Shown one piece after another: positions 12,401 through 24,400 of a stretch of DNA of 64,000 nucleotides; position 1 is the stretch's first letter; every line of letters starts with the position of its first letter. Under the pieces are notes generated by a model. It saw only the letters and a program-made list of their open reading frames with translations. It had not been told where the DNA came from and ran no database searches. The translations under genes were made by a program, and so were the position numbers. Source of the DNA: Ianthella basta (taxonomy: Eukaryota > Porifera > Demospongiae > Verongiida > Ianthellidae); NCBI GenBank assembly GCA_964019415.1, contig OZ025882.1, positions 3,764,427 through 3,828,426 of the forward strand, in the 5' to 3' direction.

Positions 12401-15400
12401 CTAGAAATGCCATCAGCAAGACCCAGAAAAAGACACTAAGCAGGAGAGCAGCCACGTCATAGGCAGGGAAGAACAATGTAGAAGGTAGTGGCACAGCCAT
12501 CCTTAAGCCCCACCTATGTAGGAACTGTATGAAGAAGAATGCATGCTGCGATTGCAAGTATAAGAAGAGTCAGTGCCTACCTACCCCGACAGACAGTCAG
12601 ATGCACACTGACTCTGCATATGCTGAACACATTTCAGCATCTGACATACAAGTTCACTTAACTGTGATGCGACCTGCTATGGCTGCTTCATTTTTGTTCC
12701 GTAGTTTGTCTACTCTCTGTAACTTGATGTGGGAAATAACCAATCGGGGACCAATGGATAACTATGGTTGCCACATAGTAGGCTGAAATATATGGTTGGG
12801 GTCACTATGTAGCCATTTTGTAAGCTGGCACTGTTGTGTAACGCAGTGGTTGAAAAGTATCTCTCATGTAGTGTGATGGTAGCTATGGTGTTGAAGTGCT
12901 TGGGTGTAGAGGAAATGATTTCATTCTAATTGCCAATCAGCAACTGCTTCGCCATTCCCCTCAGCCTGTGATGTAAGTCAGACACCTCTTTCAAGACAAT
13001 TGTTCCTTGTGGTTAACACAGAACTTCGAATTATGTCCATTAGTGACTGTCAGATAAGGTTCATCTGAATGTAAGTGTTTAGTGCTTGGAACCTTCAATT
13101 TCACTGCTCTAACCTATCTGACACTGCCAATGCACGGGCAAATGTGGCTGTAACCTGGGAGAAACAATGAATCCCATTCCATGGTGACAAGTGAGCTGGG
13201 GAGCACCATAAAATATGCCTTCCTGGCAGTTCTCTACCAGTGTGGTGGTTATATGGGTCTCTTGTAGTGCAGTGAAGTCAAGGGAGTATTGAATGCTAAT
13301 AATGTCATTTGGCGGCCAATTGTAATCTGTGCAAGTTCAAACTTCATGCAAGGGCAGATACGTGGTTTGTACTCTGTAGACATCAAGGGTTCTCTCCTTT
13401 GCTCAGATCATATGGTACCTGATGCAGATAACTTACATAGATCCGTAGAGGTACGCGGAGTTCCCTTGCAGTGGGCAGCGGATTTGCTGTTCACATCTGT
13501 TGAAATCTAACTATGCAATTCAGTGTGAAAAAGGTTGCAGTGCTAAAGCATACAATTGTAGACACTACTGTTTCTCCGTAGCTACGTCCGTAATTTGAAA
13601 TGAGATGAAGGGTATAGCCGATCGATGCCTGCCTTGTACCACATAAGCTAATTGCGTATCGCCTATTTTCCTGAACTAGAGACACTACGCGTACGTAGCT
13701 AACTAACTGCTTCAAAAGATGCAGAAAGGAGCTTTGTGTACCTCTAAATAAGTCATAGAGATGCCTGCACTGATTTAGCATGGCTTAGAAATCGTTAGCA
13801 CCTTCCTACAGGGTTTAAAACGTTGTTCTGAATTCAGGGGGCCTCTTCCATTCAGTATTGCTCTGTTAAATATGTGTATACATGCCCAAATGTGTGTACC
13901 GCTAGCTTAATTCAGCAGTCTTCTGCAACCTATCTTTGGTCTGTGCCAGTAGCTGGTTATCCTCTCTATGATTTAAGGCATAATCGATCTAGTCTTAAAG
14001 TTATGGATCAAGATGTGAAGTGACCTTTTGTGCTTTGTTTGCATTAGCTTATGACAATACCACATCGTTTTACAGTGGGAAGGAGCGAGAAGAGAAGGAA
14101 GACAGTTGGGACCAATTTTATAATGTTGAAACGACGACGAGTAACAGACTGGCACCACAATGGATCAGGGGAGCAAGTCTAAGGCTACTATAGGGCTATT
14201 CCATAAACTTTGAACCGCTACAATTCTCTCTGCATGAAAGGAAGTAGAAATTTTCTCTACAGCCTTTGATAGTCTTGCCACAGATGGCAGTTTGTCCAGT
14301 TTCTTCAAAGACGCGAGACAGTTATCGATCTTCCATGATCTTCCCTGCATGTTTGGTACAGAAATCATCAAAAGTCGTTATATTCTCACTTGCCGATATA
14401 GCTTTCATTAAAGCTTCCATCTGCTCCACTTGCGTAGTAGATCTCTTGCTCAGGTTTGTCTTCTTGCAGGCTTCTAAAACACTTTCCACTGCACTAAATT
14501 ACTGACAATGATGCCGATGCCATTTAGGTTGTTAAAGTGTAGCTACATGTGGGAAATGCAAAAAAAAGAAAAAGATACTGTTAATCAGTCACTTTTGATT
14601 AGCTCATCCCAACATTGCAGCATATATTCTGCTTCACTCTCAGAGTCTTCTTCAATATCACGAGAAGTTGATGGGCCGGGGAGATCACTGCTGCGAGGTC
14701 TGTATTCTTTCCTCTCTCTCTGAGAAGGTTTCCTGGCCTTGGTTGACCACCATAGATCAATACTGGGGTCAGGATCGAAGCTTGTGATTGGGATTCTAGT
14801 GCTGTTCAATAGCTGTAGGTCATCCAAGAGTCGTTATTGAGGCGAGAGCACTTGTCAGTCTTAATTGTAGCAAGTGTAGAGAACACTTGCTCCAGCTTTC
14901 CATTGGATGCTGAAAGGGAGAAGAGCAGCTCAGCATGGATGAGAACATTCGACCATTCAGCAGAATTGGGGGCATGAAAGAGTCTCCACCACACTGAGTG
15001 GTAATCAAGGGTAGCAATGGCGATGTATTGCACTGCATACTCAATGATGTTGGCAAATTCCTCCTTGATCGTATTGGTGTCAGTTTTAGCACCTAGAAGT
15101 AGAGTGGCAAACCACTCAACTATCCTGTCAATGGCGGCCAGATCATCCTCTTCCTCGACAGCTTTCTCCTAGCCATGTGAACTAAGCACAAAAATAATGT
15201 CTCACATCAATTGGAGGTCAGACCAAGACAGCCTGGACTTGATGTGCATGCTCACAGCACTGCAGTACTCCTTGTAGTTGGACGAATAATAGCTCAGTGC
15301 TTCAGGATACCTCTGGAGCTTCTGGCACTGGTAGACAGTGTCTCCTCCTCCACAGGTGCACTTTGCAAGAGTTGCAGCGTACGTTGGCCACTGGTCCAGA

Positions 15401-18400
15401 GGCTTTGATGCAAGCCTATCAGTCTCCCTCATAGTTTTCAGAAGAGCATTGAGTGCTCCCAAGATGTCCACCTCATCACTCTGCGTGCACTTGGAAAAGG
15501 TTGTGCAGGGTGACAGCTGGTCGACAAACAAAGCACACCCAAAAAGGTACTTGGCATCTGTCCACTTGCTGTAGTACCCTTTCAGCTTCGCATGATCAGC
15601 AGGCCTTACAGACTTGTCCTCACTCAGTGCAGCTAGGTGGTTGGTATGGGCACCATGTACCAAGGTTGACTCCATGGTGAGATTCCAGCTCACAAATCTG
15701 AGAGTACTTGATGAATGGAAGCTTCTCAATTACTACAAAATGGGCAATGTTGAATTTGAATTGCAGTTTCCCCCTCTCATAATCTGACAACCTATTGAAC
15801 GCCTGAGCAAGTGGAGCACAGCTTGAGGGAGGAAGTCCTGCAGACTTAGTATGTTGCTTCTTCAGGAGCATCACTGCGTGAGCGTGCTGATCGCTTTGAA
15901 CATGGTCACGGACGTTGCTTGCTGACAGAATCGGCTCCAACGATCCACTTGTCACTGAACCTTCTTCCTGCTCTCATACTCGCTAGAGCAGTTCAGCCAC
16001 GACATTGTCTGGTACTCGCGATCAAGCTCACGTTGCCACTTCTGGAACGTAGCGTAACCAACTTGCCACTTCTTAGCATCGCTCCCTCCCTCCTGGGTGG
16101 CACCGCCTCTCTTCATAGTGGAAGATTGTTGGACGCTAGCAATCTGGAAAATTCCCCTCAATAAGAAAAACAAACGAACAACTTAACTCACGAACAAAGA
16201 ACACTGGAACAAAGGCTCGTTCTTCCAGTGTTCCTGTTGGTGAATAGAGCTATTGCACAACCATGCACATGTGATCGGTCACGCGTACTGACCACATTAA
16301 ATAATGCGCAGTCAATTTAAAAAAGAAAAACGTTCAGAATTTGACCAATGACCGGACGTTATTTTGACCACTGTGAATTTGGTCCTGTTTTTGCTACTAT
16401 AAGGCATTTCTCAGTGTCTTAAAAGGCAACAGCGTGCTGAAGCCCATGTGATATTATTGGTCTTGGATCAAATTTGAAGCATACCAATATTCATTTCTAG
16501 CTAAACTAGCTATTTTGTACCTGGCATATTTTTTTGTGCTTTCAGTTTCAAACCTGAGCCTGACATAACTGCACACACAGACTTACTATTTGTTTCCAAT
16601 TTGCTGCTTTATATATTAGGCTGTGAATGTTACCAATACCAATAAGTCAGTGTTGGTAAGCCCGACTGAACGATATGTAAGTGTGTATGTTGGTTCTCTC
16701 TTCCTGCAGCCCCACAATTTAGCGGAGATCAAATCTTGAATATCCATGCCTTCTCTGTCTATAAGTGGTGTATTCAAGGTGCAACAGAAGGCCAGAACCA
16801 TGTGCAGCAAGCAGAGGAAGTTCAGATGATGTTGCAAGCTGTAGGGAAATATTGCTTGAGATTACTTGAACAGTGTGAGAGGAGTAAGTGTACGGAAACA
16901 TTAAATACTGCATACAGACTTAACAATCCACAAACTGCAGCTACATATATTGATGCAGGTCTGATGGACTGTTCCTGATACTAGCTTTAATTTTTAGTCA
17001 AATTTTTAGCAGCCCCTATATTGTTTTCAATTTAGATATTCGTATGGCTTCATGTTTGTAATGGACTATATAAGTATCAGACAGGTAGTGCTGTCTATGT
17101 AGGGATGGCAGTGGTTGTTTGTATGCTGTAATACAAACGAAAAGTTGCACTACTCCTGAATAGGACCGAAAACTGACAAATGAAGCTTCCCATGAGGAAG
17201 TGGGAACTGAGCAGTGCATATAGCCAACCTTAATCTACATTCAGTCTACATTATTAGTAGATATATCTTCCTTAAATTACTCCCTACAACTTTGTCTAAA
17301 TTTGGCTAACATGTGGATGATCAGGAATGGCCTCAAACTGAACACATCAAAGACCAAATGCATGCTTCTGCACTCTGCCTGCCGAGTGGTTCACGGTTCC
17401 TTGACCTTGAATATGATGGACTTCCCATTAAACAGGTCAGATGTATCTATCACCGAACTTCACTAGCCAAAACTTTGAATTAATAAAGCCAAACGTTTCA
17501 GCAACTATGCAGTTGTCATCGTCAGTGGCGAATACAAAACAAAGGATAAGCTCGCTTTAAGTACACTAAAAAGGCGGAAAAAAGGTATGAAATCAAAACG
17601 AGAGTGACAGCTAATGACATACATGAATAAATTAACCGTTGAAATTAAGGGGGGGGGGCAGAGTTAGTGATCTAATTAGAAAACAATGAATTGTACAGCT
17701 GGGGCATTGAGCCTTTGTCCCTATTTAATGGTCTGACCTGTGATCTAATGTGTATGGATTCTAAGATTAGTCTCTGATGTAAATGTGCCCCCCTTAATTT
17801 CAACGGCTAATTTATTCATGTATGTCATTAGCTGTCACTCCTGTTTTGATTTCATACCTTTTTCCCCACCTTTTTAGTGTACTTAAAGCGAGCTTATCCT
17901 TTCTATTCTGCTGCTGCTTCTCGGAAGGAGCTTGGTCTTACTACTCTGTCTGTTAGGCACAAACTTCATACCTGTATTATGATGTTCAAGTGCCTTCATT
18001 CTTTGTCTCCACCTTACCTCAGTACCCTATTCCACTCTTCTTCATCCCGCCACTTCACTTGGTCTTCTTGCACTCGCCAAATTAATCTTCCTACGGCCAG
18101 GACTTTCTTTGGATGCAAATGTTTTAGCTTCGTGGACGCATCAACTTGGAGAGCTCTCCCAAAGGAAACAAGACTGACAAACGACCTCCATATATTCATC
18201 AGACAATGCATGGATTCTGCAAGATTGATGCTGTACCTTGCACAAGGAAGCAGCTGTCTGTATTCAGATCGATTGTGCAACTGCAAATGGTTCTTCAGGT
18301 TGGTCGTCCCACCGGAATGTGACACTTCAGCTCCACACAATCTACACATGTCTTCTTCCCTGAAAGTAGTTTTACACTGCTGTCATTCGGAAACACAAAA

Positions 18401-21399
18401 TGCTTCCAAATAGGTGCCTTGTTTGCTGAGGGTGTAAAAGACATCATCTCTCCCCATGAGTCATTCGCTACATGCAGTGCTAATAGTCTGCGGCAAAATC
18501 TCTTCTTGCTGCTTCAGTATGCAATTTCGCAGCCTTACACATGCTCATTTTCAGTATAATACAAGAACTATCGTACACTGAAATAGCAGCCATTTTACTG
18601 CAGCAGTTTGCATTATGGCTGTCGCGATTGTCGTTCGATGCAGAACTGCGTGCAGTTGCGTAGCACCACACTTTTCAGTGGTCCGGCCAGTCACCAATAT
18701 TTTAGTAACCTAATCAATATAACTAGCTAATATCATTGATTTCAAAATGGATATGTTTGCTTCCCTGAGGAAATGGCACAGTGTGCAGGGCTGTATAATA
18801 AAATCGTGAAGTGGAATAGGGAGGACGTGTTCGTGAGTGTAGCAAGCGACAACATTTTTACCCTTACCCTTTTATCAAGCTGATGACGGCCAATTTAAAC
18901 AGGACGAATGACGTCATATGATGTAATGCAACAATGACTGCCGCATCAATTAGCGCGCATGATAGCCTATTGAAGTGATGCATTGCTAAAGCATTTTCCT
19001 TTTAGTTGGAACCTATAATCAGGTACATTTACAAAGCTACTTCTTGGTTTATGGCTACATTTTACCTCCTAAATCTGGAAGTGTGTGAAAATTGGCCAGC
19101 TTTGATTTTCAAAAATCTGTTTCTTTAGCAAAAAGTGGTCTGGCTGTGGCCGGACCAGGTGCTACGCCTATGGCATGTCATCTTCTTATCAGTAACTGTT
19201 TAGCGTGCCAAGTAAGTTCCAAGGTGAGTCGTGAGTCGAATGACAATTGCAACAACCATTTTGCAAACCGCTGTCAATTAACCCAGTAGTTCTGCTCCAT
19301 TTTTAAATTGTGACGTTATAGTAAAATGGAGGGCAGAAGCATGACAGCACAAGAACTTGAGGCTAGTTTCAGCAGTGTAGTAGAAACGAGGGGCAGTAGC
19401 TCCTTACCATAGCAGTACTTCAAAGAGAATGAAGTCTTGAAACTTTACAGGGGTAAAGTCTCTATAGTTACGTATGTAAGCTTCTACAGCCAAGGTTGTA
19501 GCTATAACTATAGCTAGATAGATAGCTACAATAACGGGTTACTACACTAGTATGGCAATAATTGACCGGCTGTACACATAGCTGGTTATTAATCGATTAT
19601 TTCATATCAGTTCACAGCAGTACTATTCAATGTGTCCTAGGACGACAGTATTCGCTACTGAATATTGTCCTAGGGGGACAGTATTTGCTGTTGAAGAGTG
19701 TCCTAGGGGGGCAGTATTCACTTTGTATGAATGTCCTAGGGTGACAGTATTCACTATTGAATAGTGTCCTACAGGAACAATATTCACTGTTGAATAATGT
19801 CCTAGGAGGACAGAATTTGCTAGTGCCCTAGAGCACAATATTCTCTTTTGAATGGTGTCCTGATGGAACAGTATTCACTATTGAATAGTGTCCTAGGGGG
19901 ACAGTATCTACCCTTATATGAAAGTACTAGTCGGACAGTATTGGCTGGTGATAAGTGTCCTTGTGAGACAGTATTCAGTATTGAATATTGTCCTAGGAGG
20001 ACGGTATTTGCTAGTGAATGGTGTCCTACGAGAACAGTATTCACTATTGAATAGTGTCCTAGGAGGACAGGATTGATGCTGAATAGTGCCCTAGGAGAAA
20101 GTATTCGTTAGTGAATTGTGTTCAAGGGGTTAATTTTCACTATTGAATATTGTCCTAAGGGACCAGTATTCTCTGTTGAATAATGTCCTAGGAGGACAAT
20201 ATGTAATAGTTAAATGGCGACCAAGAGGTGTCTGCGCAATTTAGAGCACAAAGCTTGAGGGCGCGAAGCGCCCGAGTGCTGAGTGGTCTAAATCACGTAG
20301 AGACACCAATTGGTCGCCATTTAAGTGATATAGATCCAAATCCATTCGCTTACCCAATCATTTCGCCTTCCTCTCGCTTCTTGATGGCGTATGCATGAAT
20401 GATGACATATTACGATGATATTTGCCCCTGCGGAGTTCCTGCAGATGGTTATATGGGACTTATAACCCCCCGCGCTCTGCCCGCAACGTACTTTATGGGA
20501 TTTATAAACCCCCGTGCTCTGCACGCAACGTACGATTATGGGATTTAGAATCACGTGCGAAGCAATTGGAATGCTTCTCAGAGATTTAGAACCATCGTTT
20601 AGAGGCCTATTACCATGACAACAGGATCTATTTGCTGTTGAAGGTCCTAGGCAATATTCGCTATTGAATATTATCCTAGGGGACAGTACTTGCTAGTGAA
20701 TGGTGTCCCAAGGGGTCGGTATACATCTATTAATGTCCTAGTGCTTGGCTTTGAGTTCATGGAATGTGTAGGCTGTATGGTTTGATAGGTGGTGCACCTG
20801 TGTGGATATTTTATGTGCAACTAATCTTCTTACTATTTCCAGAACCTGTTTCAGCACAAGATGAAGCCCTAACTAACAGTGTAAGTTAGACATGCACACC
20901 TTTTTGCTGTGGTGTAGAACTTTATTCAGTTTGCATTTTGAGTATGCAGCAAACTGGTACGTATTTGATTTGATTTGATTTAATTACAATAATGGGACCA
21001 CTTAGCCAATTCAGGCTAATTTACAGGGTTGCCGTAAGAAAAAAGTTAGCAGTCAACATGTAGTAGCTACTCATATAAAAACAAGTATTTCGAGTTAAAA
21101 AAAACTTGTGGGGCTGCCGCCCTAACTCGAATACTTGCTCCTTCCAGTCGCTGCTGTGTTATCAATATGCAGTAGCTATTGCAACTAATTCTGTGTAATT
21201 CATCAACACACTTGTGAACACACTACATAGGCAAGAATAAACACAAATGATTGAAGCAGACATGAATAGAGTCAAAAATATTTTGACAAACATTTGCACA
21301 ACGGCCCAGTACATTAACTTGCTTATCTTATACACAGTTTGCACATTCTTAGAGTTGCTAACAACACAATCAAGTACATGCATGCATGCACGCACGCAT

Positions 21400-21450
<51 letters not shown>

Positions 21451-24400
21451 CACATGCGCACACACACACGCACACGCACATACGAGGGAGAGAGAGAGAG
21501 AGGTGCGAATAAAATGGTGGAAGGTCTCTAACCAGCAGTGAAGTTGGCTCTGTTCTAATGGAGTTCTAGGCTACGTTTCAGTATTTCTGTCTAGTGGAAC
21601 TTGTTCAGTCTCCCAGTACTCTTTTGGGAGATCATCAGTTACATCCCTCAACCAGCTCAGCAGTTTTGGAGGCAACTACTTTTAACACCTTTTTGCCATC
21701 TCAAGCATGGACCCACAAGCCCTACCAAATGGTTCTAGAGCCTGTCCTTTCTGTCTACAAGTCTTTGCCAGAGTAAAGAACCACCTGAAAGGATGCCCTC
21801 AAAGGCAATGAAGCTGGCATCTGTCCAAGACTCTCCTGGGACCTCTCAGTATCCGTATTCCCCCTCATGTGGCTCCAAACTAAGCTCCAGCCTCTGGCTA
21901 CACGGTATCTGAAGCGTTGGTGTGGTCTAGCCAGGTTAGCAGACACAAGCCGGCTGTTTCTACCCAAAGCCAATGGCGGCCTGGACCTATTGGAACTGAC
22001 ACTGAGGAGGCCGTGCAGAGGAGACCTGTTTATCGTCCGTTCCAAGAGGTGGTTGATGTGATGAAAGGGACCCAGGTGCCAAAAAGAAGATCACCAACCA
22101 CGTCAAGGCCAAAGTGCAGGTAGCAGACAATGCAGCCCGGCTCGCCCACAGTGCAGGTCTGACTGTTCAAGGCCATACAGTGCAGGACTTCCAGGGAAGA
22201 GCAGCTGACCTGTGGTCTACCACAGTGCTGTCCCTCCTAGAGCATCCTTTCAAGTTTGCCCTCAATGCCATCACAAACACACTGCCACACAACAGGAACC
22301 TCTTCCTGTGGAAGAAAAAGTCTTCCCCACAGTGCCAACTCTGCAGCCAAGAGCAAACCCTACACCACGTGCTCAACAACTGCACAGTGGCCCTGGAGAG
22401 GAGACGGTACAATGACAGGCACGACAGCGTTTTGGGCTGCATCCACTCCTTCCTCTCTGCACATCTACCACAGGACAGCAGGATTACTGTGGATCTTTCC
22501 AACATCCCATTCACTTTCCCCCAGAACATTATTGCCACTGATGAACGACTGGACATCGTCGTCTGGAGTGACTCCTCCATCCACATGGTGGAGTTGACCA
22601 TCCCATTTGAGACTGGTATCGAGGATGCAGCACAGCGGACGTATGCAGAGTTCGTGTAGAGATGCAAAAGTAATGGCTTTGCTGTTACTCTCACCACCAT
22701 TGAGGTTGGTTTGAGAGGTTTCATCCATGTCCCCAGCTTCAATCAACTTTATCAGATTGTGGATGCCAGCTCAAAGGCAAAGAGTGAACTGGAGAGGGAG
22801 GTGATTCGGCAAGTCATCAAGGGATTATTCTGCATATGGTGCAAGAAAAACTGGAGAGAAGACAACAGACTACCTTGACAACCTGCATGCTTAACTTTAC
22901 CCTTACTTTCTCACCTAATCCAACTGTAATTGCACACCTGAATAGTATTTTTATCTATTTTTCCTTTAACCCTAACCATTGACGCTATGTTATGTACGAA
23001 GCTTTTTAGAGTACTCGATTGGTAATACGTTCGTAACTGTGTAGCCGTAGCTAAGAGAGCTTATTGAAATAGCGTATTGTAAACAGCAAATCGTGCAGCT
23101 ACACCACGAGCGAAACGCAACCTATAGCTACTGTATTATTGTGACTGTTCACGTAGAAGTAGATGTTCTGGGTTCAGACGTTGTCCAGCTATCGAAAATG
23201 AGTCGTGTCCAATGGTTTCAGACTGCTGCGCTTTAAGCGTTGGCTGTTTGAACACTAAAACTCGTTATACAGAGACTCACCTATAAAACACCGCTCAATC
23301 TCTGCTAATTCCAGATGCTTTGAAAATGACCTCGTCAGTATGGGACTCTATTTTCTCTGATGCGAAGAATGACATGCGCATATTTGGCCATGTCGTTTCT
23401 CGCCAGAGCGATAGGCCAACATTGAGGAGCTGCTGCACAGTGAACCTTTTAGATGGCCATTTTCCTTTACAAGCGAAACCATATAAGCATACCGACATCT
23501 ATACCACCGGAAGTGGGACACGAAGCCATACAACAAAAGGTCCAAATGAAGACAATATAATAATTAAGTAAATGACAATTTAGACAGTCTGAATGATATG
23601 GCAGATTTGCCATAATTAGTGAGTTTGTTCATGTACAAACAGTTACTAGAAGATGCCCTTGTTGTGTAACTGTGACAGTTGGCAATAAGGTTTACCAGAG
23701 CACAGATGTAGGGTGTGGCACTGCTATTCTCTACAGAACGAAGTAGGCGTCGGAGGTAAACACTCCTAATGTCCTCGAGTGACAGCCAACCTAGTTGGGT
23801 TCATGCATCATATGCTGAAGTGAACTTTGGATGTTTCAAGATGACTCTAGATGCAAACTTCTGGGCTAGTTGGAGTCGGTTGGCATCTGCAGCTGTACAG
23901 TTGCTCCATACAAGGGAATGTGATGATTTCTTTTGAGATTATCATCAACGGTAACACCCAGCAGCTTTAATGTCCTAACTTGGTCAATGGAAGAGCCATC
24001 AAAGACAATGTTTAGAGTAGGGGGATGATCTCCTGCTGGAATGAATCAGCATGCATTTTGTCTTCAAGCGATTCACTTCTAGACAGTTCTGTCTCATCCG
24101 GAACTTCACTGCAGTCAAGGCTGAGTTCATCTAACTTTCAATTGATGCTACATTGTTACCTGGAATGAAGAATGTTGAGTCATCAACAAACAAGGTGGTA
24201 GTAATAGATAAATTAGCAACAGCTGGTCGTTGATAAACATAGAAAAGAGGATAGGTCCAAGATTCAAGATCCATTTGCAAGCACTACCTGATTTCACTGG
24301 TGAAGGTATGACTTCAGAAGCTGACACAAAGACAGTGACAAGTGAAGTTGTGTTCACAGTTTATGTAATAAGAGCTGACGGTTCACATTATCAAGTGCCT

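Noticed and set aside
13491-13781. 96-codon minus-strand ORF
   Set aside because: No homology, no motif, no splice context; left unannotated.
19630-20205. CRISPR-like regular array
   Set aside because: The units are nearly identical along their whole 33 bp with no unique spacers, and the context is a eukaryotic intron; it is a minisatellite.
21162-21479. 105-codon Cys/Val-rich minus-strand ORF
   Set aside because: Most of it is the translation of the CA/GT microsatellite; not a gene.
22167-22742. 191-codon minus-strand ORF
   Set aside because: Antisense shadow of the zinc-knuckle/endonuclease frame of the R2-type LINE.
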